DNA of 64,000 nucleotides. Origin: Kordiimonadaceae bacterium. Its GTDB lineage: Bacteria; Pseudomonadota; Alphaproteobacteria; Sphingomonadales; Emcibacteraceae. Below the pieces are notes generated by a model, which saw nothing but the letters and a program-made list of their open reading frames with translations, searched no databases and was not told the DNA's origin. Shown piece after piece: positions 1 through 8,496 of this stretch; positions within the stretch are counted from its first letter, which is position 1, and the number at the start of each line of letters is the position of its first letter. The DNA is taken from contig JABGYD010000035.1 in NCBI GenBank assembly GCA_018675425.1, forward strand, positions 1 to 64,000. The letters run 5' to 3'. Position numbers and translations under genes: made by a program.

Positions 1-85
1 AAGATGAGATATTGTAAAGACTTTTTAACTCATCGCAATATTTTGCACAAACGTGTGACTACTGATTGTAACTGAGGCTGCTAAA

Positions 86-226
86 ATGAGGGTACGACTA
101 CATAAACCATTTTTAATTTGTTATGCTTTAGTTGCGGTAGTTAGTTATAATACTATTTATATTTCTAATAAAAGCTCTTTTCAAACAGAACTTTTGCTGA
201 TAAATGATTTACACTCTGGGTTATAG
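86..226 (+). CDS. possible 46-residue membrane peptide
   Basis: A short open frame starts with ATG at 86 and stops with TAG at 224-226. A GAGG ribosome binding site lies 8 bases upstream (74-77). The product has a basic start (MRVRLHKP), one hydrophobic segment at about residues 9-26 and a short polar tail, so it would be a single-span membrane peptide. I recognise no family. It lies upstream of and parallel to the orphan membrane protein at 441-1139. The good ribosome binding site is the main argument that it is translated; the small size and lack of any known relative keep confidence low. Confidence 0.33.
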   Translation: MRVRLHKPFLICYALVAVVSYNTIYISNKSSFQTELLLINDLHSGL

Positions 227-440
227 AACTCAGTTACTCGATATCCACTTATATTATTAATCTTCTAACTAACTAACCCAGTAAATGAGACGGATCAATG
301 AAATTTCCTAAAAAGTTAATTAAATGGCTCTTATTTATCTCCCAGCTTAGATCAACTGCGGAGATTGATTTTTAATTTAACCAGTTTGTAAAATATATAT
401 TAACCAAGGGATACGAATAACAATTAGGGTGAAAAGTTAA
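227..440. other. AT-rich non-coding stretch before the orphan membrane protein
   Basis: No recognisable gene, RNA or terminator is seen here. A 25-codon frame at 298-375 (MKFPKKLIKWLL...) with a basic, hydrophobic start could be a tiny peptide but has no strong ribosome binding site. The stretch probably carries the promoter for the gene at 441, though no convincing -35/-10 pair was found. Confidence 0.4.
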
Positions 441-1139
441 ATGGCAAAATCTGTGATCGAAGGTATGGTAATAGTGTGCGGTATTTTACTCTCTTTTTTT
501 ATTGGAGAGTTGAACACCGAAAAAAATAACATAGAAATAAAAAAGGAACTAATTCACGATTTAAGTCAATCTCTTAATGATGATCTTAAACAAATAAGTA
601 TAATTCAAACTATTCTCATGGATAGTTTAAATCAAATATCCAAGTTACAAGATGATATTGAAAGTAATCATCAGAATCTTTCTGATCAAGAGGCAATAAA
701 TCTTATTTTAGATATTGAAGTAGCGGCTTCTTTTTTTCCAAGCATAGGTGTATATAACGAATTAATATCAACAGGCTCATACGAATTAGTTAATAATTCA
801 GAATTAAAAAGAACCTTAATTGATTTATATGAAACCCAAAAAGAGCGAAACTATACGATGTCTATATCTCTTGATAATTTGATGCTTCAATACATAAGGG
901 AAACGCTAGAAGGGTTCAGTATAAGGTTTAGCTATAATAAAATGGAGGGTGAGGTTTATGGTGATAGAGTCATACAAAATTATAAATTTGATCAAAAGTA
1001 CTACTTATCGAAGAAATTTTATGGACTTTTATCGACATTAAGTTTCCCTGCTAATAATTATAATAAACTTTTAATTACTGCCAAAAAATCTATAGAGGAT
1101 GCAAAGAAGCTAATCATCATAGAGGTTGCTGATACTTAA
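441..1139 (+). CDS. membrane-anchored protein, DUF6090-like
   Basis: The product is 232 residues: a single N-terminal membrane segment (about residues 5-22), then a predominantly helical soluble part. The start, with a hydrophobic helix followed directly by a conserved-looking GELN and then charged helical residues, resembles the DUF6090 type of proteins found in many marine bacteria (VxxGILIAxxIxxWN in their case). That resemblance is from memory and is not a database match. The function of such proteins is unknown. The gene stands alone: its base composition is more AT-rich than the flanking operon, it has no partner, and 259 bases separate it from yfgM. The ATG at 441 is preceded by GGGTGAAAAGTTAA, a weak ribosome binding site. 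Confidence 0.6.
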   Translation: MAKSVIEGMVIVCGILLSFFIGELNTEKNNIEIKKELIHDLSQSLNDDLKQISIIQTILMDSLNQISKLQDDIESNHQNLSDQEAINLILDIEVAASFFPSIGVYNELISTGSYELVNNSELKRTLIDLYETQKERNYTMSISLDNLMLQYIRETLEGFSIRFSYNKMEGEVYGDRVIQNYKFDQKYYLSKKFYGLLSTLSFPANNYNKLLITAKKSIEDAKKLIIIEVADT

Positions 1140-1280
1140 GATAAAATGTAAATTCTTTTATTTATAAGTTTCTCGGTTTCCAAAACAAATATAAAAATGT
1201 TAGAACTTATGTATTAAAATCCTTATTTTCAGCTGCTTCATAGGTTCTTTTCACTTTGGAACATATAAAATTAGCATTTG

Positions 1281-1307
1281 TTGTGATTTTTGTGATTTTT
1301 GTTATTT
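1281..1307. repeat. three 9-bp tandem repeats upstream of the yfgM promoter
   Basis: The unit TTGTGATTT occurs twice in a row (1281-1289 and 1290-1298), followed by a one-mismatch copy TTGTTATTT (1299-1307). The array ends 17 bases before the likely -35 element at 1325. It may be simple slippage sequence or an AT-rich upstream element of the promoter. Confidence 0.5.
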
Positions 1308-1324
1308 TTAAGAGTAATGCTTGA

Positions 1325-1353
1325 TTGCCTTTGTGTCTAAGATCGGTTATTTT
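1325..1353 (+). promoter_or_regulatory. likely sigma-70 promoter of yfgM-bamB-der
   Basis: TTGCCT at 1325-1330 and TATTTT at 1348-1353 are separated by exactly 17 bases. The predicted start of transcription would be near 1360, about 40 bases before the GTG start of yfgM. The same -35 hexamer, TTGCCT, is seen in the ribosomal protein promoter at 15653-15680. Confidence 0.5.
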
Positions 1354-1398
1354 CCGGCTGTATTTTATAATTTAATAACTTAATGACAGGAGACGCTG

Positions 1399-2031
1399 GT
1401 GTCAGATGCATTTATTCGCGAAGTAGATGAAGACCTTCGCCAGAAGCAGATCAATAATCTTTGGAAAAAATACGGCAAATTTATTATTGGGATCGCCTTT
1501 GGAATTGTTTTGCTTGTTTCTGGACGTGCCCTCTACTCCTCATTTGTTGAAAGTAAATATATTGAACAAGCTAATGCTTTTTCAAAAGCTGTTAAATTAG
1601 ACGGTTCAGAAATTACTGCTGCCCTTGAACCTGTGATAGCAAGTGATGTTGATGGTTATGAAATTATAGCCACCTTTAAAAAAGCTGAGCTTGAAACTGC
1701 CGCTAACAACATTCAAGGCGCAATTTCTACCCTTGATCAATTTATAAAATTTGGAACGGTAGCTAGTGTTTATAAAGATATGGCAAATATTCAAGCAGCA
1801 ATTCTTGAACTTGATACCGAAGAGAGTGATGTTGTGCGTGCGCGCCTTGCTCTAATTTTGAATGGCACATCAAAGTTCAGATATATTGCTAATGAAATTC
1901 TTGCCCTTTCCGAATTGAGGAACGATGAAATAGAAGCTGCAATTTTAAGACTTGAAGCTCTTGTTGTGGATGTTGAAACTCCTGCTGGCGTCAAAAATCG
2001 GGCAGATCAATATTTAAGCGTTATTAAATAA
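1399..2031 (+). CDS. YfgM-like TPR membrane protein
   Basis: This 210-residue protein has an N-terminal cytoplasmic stretch with the typical EVDEDLRQKQ sequence, one membrane helix at about residues 28-46 and a periplasmic TPR-like helical domain (TPR_21/PF09976 type). YfgM proteins are ancillary to the SecYEG translocon and periplasmic chaperones in enterobacteria; the role here is inferred from family and context. The start is GTG, fixed by AGGAG at 1388-1392 six bases upstream. The stop is directly followed by the bamB translation start, and der follows, the usual alphaproteobacterial yfgM-bamB-der arrangement. Confidence 0.85.
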   Translation: MSDAFIREVDEDLRQKQINNLWKKYGKFIIGIAFGIVLLVSGRALYSSFVESKYIEQANAFSKAVKLDGSEITAALEPVIASDVDGYEIIATFKKAELETAANNIQGAISTLDQFIKFGTVASVYKDMANIQAAILELDTEESDVVRARLALILNGTSKFRYIANEILALSELRNDEIEAAILRLEALVVDVETPAGVKNRADQYLSVIK

Positions 2032-2046
2032 ATGCAAGGAAACTTT

Positions 2047-3405
2047 ATGATCGGGATCAGAACTTTATTGATTAAAAAATATAATGCCTATAAATCTGTC
2101 TTCTTGGTTTGCATGATGTCGCTTGCAATATCTTCCTGTAGTTCTTCTGGCGGTGCGGATCTCCGAGATACTATTGAGGGTGATAGAATTTCCGTCCTTT
2201 CGTTTGAACAGGAACTTAAAATTGACCCGCAACTTGGGGGTTCAACAGTTTTACTTCCTAAGCCTTACCTTAACGAAAACTGGGCTCAACCGGGTGGAAA
2301 CAAGCAGCATATTCTGCATCACTTAGAAATTTCTGATAATCCAAAACGTATTTGGAGTTACGATATAGGCGAGGGATCTAATGGACGGAAAGTTCTAGTA
2401 TCTGAACCAGTCGTTAAGAGTGGTATACTGTACGTTATTGATGCCAACTCACTTATATCAGCACTTAATGCTGATACAGGAATAAAAATTTGGGAAAAAC
2501 AAATTTTTATGGAAGGTGAGACCGAGATGCTTGGATACGGTGGTGGTGTTACCATTGGTGATGATGCCCTGTATTTCATAACTGGATACGGTCATTTCGG
2601 TGCACTTGACATTTTTGATGGAAGCGAATTATGGGTTGAGGATATAGGTGTTCCTATGCGCGGTGCCCCTACGTATGCCGATGGAAGAGTATTCGGTGTT
2701 ACACATGATAACCATATTTTTGCTCTAAATGCAGAAGATGGTGAGATTATTTGGGATGAGGTTGGTATTGCAGAAACAGCTGGCCTAGCTGGGAATGCGA
2801 GCCCTGCAGTTATTGGAAATACTATTATTGTCACTTATTCATCGGGTGAAGTTTATGCAATGCGTGTTGAAAATGGTCGAATACTTTGGACTGATACACT
2901 GAACCGCCAGGGTCGCCTTACGGCAATGGCTTCACTACGTGATATTGATGGGCACCCAGTTATCTATGACGGTAATGTTTACTTGATAAGTCATAGTGGG
3001 AGAATGGTTGCCGTTAATTTACGTAGTGGCGTCCGTCTTTGGGAGCAAAGTGTAGGTTCTGCAGACACACCTTGGGTCGCAGGGGAATTTATTTATGTTG
3101 TCACTACTGAATCTGAAGTAATCTGTATGACAAGACGTGAAGGACGTATTATTTGGATAACCCAACTTGAGCGGTTTTCAGATCCGGACCTTCGTAAAGA
3201 ACCGGTTCAATGGCATGGTCCTACATTAGCTGGGGATAGGGTTATCGTTACATCATCGCATGGATACGCATTAACTCTTTCTCCTTATACTGGAGAAGTC
3301 ACCGGAGGTATCGACCTTCCAGATGATAGTTCTATGGGACCTATTGTATCTAACGCTACGCTTTATTTTTTAGTTGAAGATGGCGAAATTGTAGCTATGC
3401 GCTAG
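2047..3405 (+). CDS. bamB: outer membrane protein assembly factor BamB
   Basis: BamB is the beta-propeller lipoprotein of the BAM complex, which folds outer membrane beta-barrels. The protein (452 residues from this start) has a signal peptide ending in a lipobox (Ile-Ser-Ser-Cys, Cys31), so it should be lipid-anchored in the outer membrane. The rest is a PQQ-type eight-blade propeller, seen as repeated blade motifs such as LYVIDANSLISALNADTG, ILWTDTL and GRIIWITQL. The start at 2047 is preferred over the in-frame ATG at 2032 because AAGGA at 2036-2040 sits six bases upstream; the 2032 ATG would immediately follow the yfgM stop. It is co-transcribed with yfgM and der. Confidence 0.9.
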   Translation: MIGIRTLLIKKYNAYKSVFLVCMMSLAISSCSSSGGADLRDTIEGDRISVLSFEQELKIDPQLGGSTVLLPKPYLNENWAQPGGNKQHILHHLEISDNPKRIWSYDIGEGSNGRKVLVSEPVVKSGILYVIDANSLISALNADTGIKIWEKQIFMEGETEMLGYGGGVTIGDDALYFITGYGHFGALDIFDGSELWVEDIGVPMRGAPTYADGRVFGVTHDNHIFALNAEDGEIIWDEVGIAETAGLAGNASPAVIGNTIIVTYSSGEVYAMRVENGRILWTDTLNRQGRLTAMASLRDIDGHPVIYDGNVYLISHSGRMVAVNLRSGVRLWEQSVGSADTPWVAGEFIYVVTTESEVICMTRREGRIIWITQLERFSDPDLRKEPVQWHGPTLAGDRVIVTSSHGYALTLSPYTGEVTGGIDLPDDSSMGPIVSNATLYFLVEDGEIVAMR

Positions 3406-3437
3406 GCTGCTTCACTTTCATTATGAATTGAATAAAC

Positions 3438-4853
3438 ATGACTTTTACTGTTGCAATTATTGGTAGGCCCAATGTGGGTAAATCAACCCTTTTCAATCGA
3501 TTGGTTGGTAAGCGCCTGGCACTTGTTGATGATACGCCTGGGGTTACACGGGATCGTCGTGATGCTATGGCTTCGCTGGGGGAATTTAAGTTTAGGATCA
3601 TTGATACGGCTGGCCTTGAAGAAGGCAAAGATGATAGCCTATCAGCACGCATGAGACATCAAACTGAAATGGCAATTGAAGAGGCTGACTTTTCACTTTT
3701 TATAATTGATGCCCGTGCCGGTGTAACACCTTTGGATAAACACTTTGCAGATATTTTGCGGCGGGGTAAAAAACCTACGGTTCTTGTTTGTAATAAAGCG
3801 GAAGGAAGGGCAGGTGATGCTGGTCGTTATGAGGCTTATACACTTGGTCTTGGAGACCCGATACCCTTCTCGGCAGAACATGGTGAAGGACTTGCAGACC
3901 TCAGTGATGCGTTTGATGAAGCATTAAGAGAACTTGGTATGGATCCGCTGGCGAAGCCACAAGAAGAAGTAACTATAAAATCAATAATCATTAAAGGTGA
4001 GGTAAGTGAAGAAGACGCGCTTCTTAGTGAAGAAGATGACGGGCTGCCAATGCAAATGGCCATTGTTGGTCGCCCTAATGTTGGTAAATCTACTTTAATT
4101 AATAAGTTGCTTGGTGAAGAACGAATGCTTACTGGGCCTGAAGCTGGTCTAACTCGGGACAGTATTGGTGTTAATTATACATACGAAGGCCGTGAACTTA
4201 GAATATTTGACACTGCTGGGTTGCGTCGTAAATCCAGAGTTCAGCAAAAACTCGAAAAGCTATCTGTAGCTGATACTATCCGCGCACTTAATTTTGCGGA
4301 GGTGGTTGTCTTGCTTATAGATGCAACTCAACCTTTTGAAAAACAGGATTTATCTATTGCCAGCTTAATCGTTCAGGAAGGGCGTGCGTTAGTTATTGGT
4401 CTGAACAAATACGATCTTTTAGAAAATCGTCAAGAAGTTATGAAGGATATAGCTCATAAGCTTGAGCATAGTCTTCCTCAAATCAAAGGTATACCCATTG
4501 TTCCGATTTCTGCTCTAACTGGACGTGGGATTGAAAAACTGATGCCTCAAATTTTTTCTACATATAAACTGTGGAACCGACGTATAAGTACGGCAAAACT
4601 TAATAAATGGCTGGCACAGACTATGGCTTATCATCCGGCACCTTCGGTAAAAGGTAGACGGACAAAAATGCGCTATATTACGCAGGTTAAAACAAGACCT
4701 CCGTCATTTGCTATTTTTACAAATAGACCTAGTGATGTTGCGGACAGCTATGTTAGATATCTCTTAAATGAGATAAGGTGGGACTTTGATATGCCAGGTA
4801 TTCCAATTCGGATCATGTTGCGAAAGGGTGACAACCCTTATAAAAAAGATTAA
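3438..4853 (+). CDS. der: ribosome biogenesis GTPase Der (EngA)
   Basis: Der is a tandem-GTPase protein needed for maturation of the 50S subunit. At 471 residues it has the full family length. Two complete GTPase domains are visible: Walker A motifs GRPNVGKST at residues 9-17 and 211-219, DTAGL switch II motifs in both, and NK(A/Y)(E/D)-type base-recognition motifs (NKAE, NKYD). An acidic linker joins the domains, and a C-terminal KH-like domain starts near residue 385. It lies 32 bases after bamB with no strong ribosome binding site of its own, so it probably depends on the operon transcript. A hairpin about 60 bases downstream may end the operon. Confidence 0.97.
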   Translation: MTFTVAIIGRPNVGKSTLFNRLVGKRLALVDDTPGVTRDRRDAMASLGEFKFRIIDTAGLEEGKDDSLSARMRHQTEMAIEEADFSLFIIDARAGVTPLDKHFADILRRGKKPTVLVCNKAEGRAGDAGRYEAYTLGLGDPIPFSAEHGEGLADLSDAFDEALRELGMDPLAKPQEEVTIKSIIIKGEVSEEDALLSEEDDGLPMQMAIVGRPNVGKSTLINKLLGEERMLTGPEAGLTRDSIGVNYTYEGRELRIFDTAGLRRKSRVQQKLEKLSVADTIRALNFAEVVVLLIDATQPFEKQDLSIASLIVQEGRALVIGLNKYDLLENRQEVMKDIAHKLEHSLPQIKGIPIVPISALTGRGIEKLMPQIFSTYKLWNRRISTAKLNKWLAQTMAYHPAPSVKGRRTKMRYITQVKTRPPSFAIFTNRPSDVADSYVRYLLNEIRWDFDMPGIPIRIMLRKGDNPYKKD

Positions 4854-4914
4854 CAACTAAATAATAATATACATATTTTGAAATTATAGATGCAAATAAA
4901 ATTTTAGCAGTTGG

Positions 4915-4937
4915 AAAACCTGTTGATAAGGTTTTTT
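4915..4937 (+). terminator. possible rho-independent terminator after der
   Basis: AAAACCT (4915-4921) can pair with AGGTTTT (4929-4935) across a 7-base loop, followed by a short T run. The stem is A/T-rich, so it would be a weak terminator. Its position after der and before the separate VOC gene fits. Confidence 0.45.
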
Positions 4938-5040
4938 CAGTTTCACATTTAATTGTCTGGTATTTTTCCTAATTATACGAGCCTGATGTTAGTAAAAATG
5001 TTTATCAAAAATTTGAGATGGGGTAAAGTGAAGTGAAGTT

Positions 5041-5427
5041 ATGAAAATTGGTTATACAATGATTGGCGTTAATGACATTGCTAGATCTGCTCAATTTTAT
5101 GATGTCGTTCTCGGTACTATTGGTGCTAAACGCATAATGGAAAATGAAAAATTTGTTCTTTGGAGCGATAATTCGGGTCAACCTTCTTTTTCTATTTGCA
5201 TCCCATTTAATGGTAGTGAGGCAACCATAGGTAATGGTTCAATGATAGCCTTTGCATTAGATAATAATGAGATGGTTCATAAAATTTATGACTGTGCTAT
5301 CAAGACTGGAGCATCATGTGAAGGGCCTCCGGGTATTCGAAATGGTGACTATTATATTTGTTATTTTCGAGATTTTGATGGTAATAAATTAGCTGCTTAT
5401 CATTATCCACATGATGATCATTTATAA
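5041..5427 (+). CDS. VOC family (glyoxalase/dioxygenase fold) protein
   Basis: The 128-residue product has the length and pattern of a single-module VOC protein: an N-terminal YTMIGVNDIARSAQFYDVVL motif, a mid-protein stretch with GNGSMIAFAL, and a C-terminal YICYFRDFDGNKLAAYH, which matches the DPDGN-like metal/edge-strand motif of the glyoxalase/bleomycin-resistance superfamily. Substrate cannot be told. It is monocistronic, with 187 bases upstream and convergent to the SDR gene at 5525. No motif specific to fosfomycin or bleomycin resistance proteins was noticed. Confidence 0.85.
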   Translation: MKIGYTMIGVNDIARSAQFYDVVLGTIGAKRIMENEKFVLWSDNSGQPSFSICIPFNGSEATIGNGSMIAFALDNNEMVHKIYDCAIKTGASCEGPPGIRNGDYYICYFRDFDGNKLAAYHYPHDDHL

Positions 5428-5524
5428 AAGTGATAAAATAATAAGTGCTGGGTAGTGGTAAGAGAATATTTTCGACTAGCAGTGTTTAGTGTATGGATAA
5501 ATTGACCAGTAAATTCCTAATAAG

Positions 5525-6265
5525 TTAAAAAAAGAAGTTATCTTTATCTTCTTTCCACATTACATAATCAACAATCTTTCCATTATCATTAAAGTCGGGC
5601 GAACAAAGTTTGAGCATCAGCGGCATTAGATCAGCGGGAGTGTCTAGGATCTGCGCATTCTCCCCCGGGACTGCACGTGCGCGCATGGCGGTTCTAAGTG
5701 CACCAGGGTTTAAAATATTGACCCGAAGGTTCGATGTTTCAATTTCTTTTGCATAGGTATTTATCAAACATTCTAAAGCAGCCTTACTTACTGCATAACC
5801 ACCCCAGAATGGTCGTGGGTCTCGGACGATATTTGAAGATCCTAGAAAAATAGCTCTTCCATTCCTAGATGCACGTAGAAGTGGATCCAGAGACCTAATT
5901 AACCGATAATTTGCACTAACATTTATATCCATTAGCTCCTGCCAGACCTTTGGCTTTAAATGGCTGATAGGGGTAATATCACCGAGCGTAGCTGCATTTC
6001 CAACTAGAATATCAAGCTTACCATATTTTTCCGCAATTACACTTCCTAACCTATCCAGAGCATCATAATCAGTGATATTAAGAGGAACTAATGTAGCTGA
6101 GCCGCATCCATTTGCTTTAATATCGTCATCCAAGTCTTCTAGAGAACCCACGGTGCGGGCAATAGCTATGACATGTGCACCATTAGCGGCGAGGGCTTTC
6201 GCTGTGGCGTAGCCGATACCTCGAGACGCACCTGTCACAACTGCAATATAATCTTTAAACATCAT
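5525..6265 (-). CDS. SDR family NAD(P)-dependent oxidoreductase (purF-linked)
   Basis: This is a classical short-chain dehydrogenase of 246 residues: the cofactor-binding TGASRGIG motif near the N-terminus, GNAA in place of the usual NNAG, a catalytic Ser in LGSSN, and the YAVSK catalytic Tyr/Lys motif. The substrate is unknown. The start codon overlaps the purF stop by one base (TAATG), so the gene is translationally coupled to purF at the end of the long dnaB-to-purF run. Such an SDR directly after purF is a familiar arrangement in alphaproteobacteria, but I know of no assigned function. Confidence 0.88.
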   Translation of the reverse strand: MMFKDYIAVVTGASRGIGYATAKALAANGAHVIAIARTVGSLEDLDDDIKANGCGSATLVPLNITDYDALDRLGSVIAEKYGKLDILVGNAATLGDITPISHLKPKVWQELMDINVSANYRLIRSLDPLLRASRNGRAIFLGSSNIVRDPRPFWGGYAVSKAALECLINTYAKEIETSNLRVNILNPGALRTAMRARAVPGENAQILDTPADLMPLMLKLCSPDFNDNGKIVDYVMWKEDKDNFFF

Positions 6266-7761
6266 TAATGGCTATCTGTAAGGAGTGAGAATTGTTTATC
6301 ATCATCAGACGCATTATTATCGGTAAGTTGAGTTGGATATTCGCCGCTGAAACAGGCATCACAGTACTGGGGTATTAAGTTATTTCTTCCATTTTCACCA
6401 ACAGCACGGTAAAGGCCGTCAATGGAAATAAATTTAAGGCTATCAGCTCCAATATGCTTTGCCATTTCCTCGAGAGACATACGAGAAGCAAGAAGTTTAT
6501 CTTTATCCGGTGTATCAACCCCATAAAAGCATGGGTTGGTGGTTGGTGGGCTGGCAATATATAAGTGGACCTCTTTGGCACCAGCCTGACGCACCAAATC
6601 AACAATTTTAACCGATGTGGTACCTCGAACGATGCTATCGTCAACAAGAACAACAATTTTACCCTCAAGCTCACCACGGTTTGCATTATGTTTAAGTTTT
6701 ACTCCAAGATGGCGAATGGTATCCGATGGCTCGATAAAAGTCCGGCCTACATAATGGTTCCTTATAATACCAAGCTCAAATGGAATATTTGCTTCTTGTG
6801 CATAACCAATTGCTGCTGGAACACCACTATCAGGGACTGGAACTACAAGATCTGCATCAAGCTTACATTCTTTTGCTAGTTCTTTGCCAATATTTTTACG
6901 CACTTTGTAGACGCTAGTTCCATTTGTGAGACTGTCTGGTCGAGAGAAATAAACATGTTCAAATATGCATGGTCGCGGATTTGATAAAGGAAAAGGTTTA
7001 ACGCTAGTCATACCTTCTTTAGTGACAGTAACCACTTCGCCAGGCTCTACATCCCGAATAAAGTCTGCGCCAATAATATCAAGAGCACATGTTTCAGAAG
7101 CAAAGATATAACCGTCGTGAGGGAGTTTTCCAATGACAAGTGGACGAACGCCAAGCGGATCCCTAGCACCGATAAGGCAGTCTTGACTGAGTGCAACAAA
7201 AGCAAATGCCCCTTCAACTCGGCGCATAGCATCAATGAATTTATCTTGTAAAATTGGATATGTGCTAGTGGCAATTAAATGAATAACAACTTCAGAATCT
7301 GATGTAGATTGAAAAATAGCCCCTTTATTGACCAGTTGTTTTTTAAGCGTTAAGGCATTAGTAAGATTGCCGTTGTGGCAAACAGCGAACCCGCCCCTTG
7401 CAAGGTCTGCAAAAAGTGGTTGGACATTACGTAGTCCAGTCCCGCCAGAGGTAGAATAACGAACATGGCCAATAGCGCTATCCCCTGGCAACGATTCAAT
7501 CACGGGCTTAGTATTAAAATTATCAGCAACATGTCCTAAAGACTTATGGGAATAAAACTGTCCATCGGCTTGGCTAACAATACCAGCGGCCTCCTGTCCT
7601 CTGTGTTGAAGAGCATGAAGACCGAGCACAGTATGGGTTGAGGCTTCTGGGGTCGCAAACACACCAAACACACCACATTCATCATTAAATTTATCATTAT
7701 TCAATTGATGTGTATCAAAATGAGTAGGGGAGAAATTCGAGGAACTTATATGATCCGTCAT
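6265..7761 (-). CDS. purF: amidophosphoribosyltransferase PurF
   Basis: PurF catalyses the first step of purine synthesis, converting PRPP and glutamine to phosphoribosylamine. The 498-residue protein has an N-terminal glutaminase domain with nucleophile Cys29 (DECGVFG), a phosphoribosyltransferase domain with the PRPP motif VVLVDDSIVRGTTS, and later cysteines (in CIFEHVYF, NPCFYG and YCDACF) that match the 4Fe-4S ligands of the Bacillus-type enzyme. The 28 residues before Cys29 are a propeptide that would be removed to expose the cysteine, longer than the Bacillus one. It is co-directional with cvpA and radA upstream and coupled to the SDR downstream. Confidence 0.97.
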   Translation of the reverse strand: MTDHISSSNFSPTHFDTHQLNNDKFNDECGVFGVFATPEASTHTVLGLHALQHRGQEAAGIVSQADGQFYSHKSLGHVADNFNTKPVIESLPGDSAIGHVRYSTSGGTGLRNVQPLFADLARGGFAVCHNGNLTNALTLKKQLVNKGAIFQSTSDSEVVIHLIATSTYPILQDKFIDAMRRVEGAFAFVALSQDCLIGARDPLGVRPLVIGKLPHDGYIFASETCALDIIGADFIRDVEPGEVVTVTKEGMTSVKPFPLSNPRPCIFEHVYFSRPDSLTNGTSVYKVRKNIGKELAKECKLDADLVVPVPDSGVPAAIGYAQEANIPFELGIIRNHYVGRTFIEPSDTIRHLGVKLKHNANRGELEGKIVVLVDDSIVRGTTSVKIVDLVRQAGAKEVHLYIASPPTTNPCFYGVDTPDKDKLLASRMSLEEMAKHIGADSLKFISIDGLYRAVGENGRNNLIPQYCDACFSGEYPTQLTDNNASDDDKQFSLLTDSH

Positions 7762-7829
7762 TAATTAAACTCAGTTGGAATTACTTGTACATCTATATAT
7801 TGTTATTTGAAGTTATTGTGAACCTTTTT

Positions 7830-8471
7830 TTATGTTTTTGTATCATTGCGAATAAGTTTATCCAATTCCTCCCTACTTTTATTATCATACTGGGTTTCAG
7901 CATCTATATTTTTTTTACTAGAGGGGAATGCAGGAACAACATTTTTAAGAATATTAAACCATTCTTTACCAAAATGGTTTTCTTCAAATAAAGGCTCATC
8001 CTTATAAGGGTTCATGGAATTCAAAATACTTGCCCCGTACTCAACCAATGGACGGGCCTTTGCTTCCATAAACATCTTAGGGTATTCATCTCTTGAAAAA
8101 AAAGGGGTTGTCAGTAGATAGGCAAAACTAATTAGTAGCATCCCACGTGCCATTCCAAAAAGAATACCAAGGGCACGATCTAGTGCCCCGATATGACTAT
8201 TTTTTATTGTTTTACCTATTATTGAACCCACATACTTAAAGGTAATTAAACTAATAATACCAATCGTTGCATAACTAATAATGCTGGCCATAATATCTGG
8301 TTGAACTAAATCAGCTATATAAGGATAAAGTATTGGGTGACATTGAAGCGTTACAAAAAGTGCTAAAATCCATGCTACAAGACTGAGGGCTTCGGTTGAA
8401 AAACCTCGTGTTAGGGCGATTAAAACTGACGATCCTATTATCAATAGAACTATGATATCTATGGCGTTGAT
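7830..8471 (-). CDS. cvpA: CvpA family membrane protein, apparent ATC start
   Basis: CvpA proteins are inner-membrane proteins named for colicin V production. The product shows at least four hydrophobic segments and the typical LTRGF...LSLVAWILA start of the family. Read only from ordinary start codons, the gene begins at TTG 8444 inside the first membrane segment. The frame continues upstream through a sequence encoding xNAIDIIVLL, the expected CvpA N-terminus, and the codon in the start position is ATC at 8469-8471. AAAGGA at 8479-8484 sits exactly 7 bases from it. I therefore place the start at 8471 (213 residues). The C-terminus is a polar, cytoplasmic-looking tail. Confidence 0.85.
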   Translation of the reverse strand: MNAIDIIVLLIIGSSVLIALTRGFSTEALSLVAWILALFVTLQCHPILYPYIADLVQPDIMASIISYATIGIISLITFKYVGSIIGKTIKNSHIGALDRALGILFGMARGMLLISFAYLLTTPFFSRDEYPKMFMEAKARPLVEYGASILNSMNPYKDEPLFEENHFGKEWFNILKNVVPAFPSSKKNIDAETQYDNKSREELDKLIRNDTKT

Positions 8472-8496
8472 GTTTTTATCCTTTATGTTTATTATA

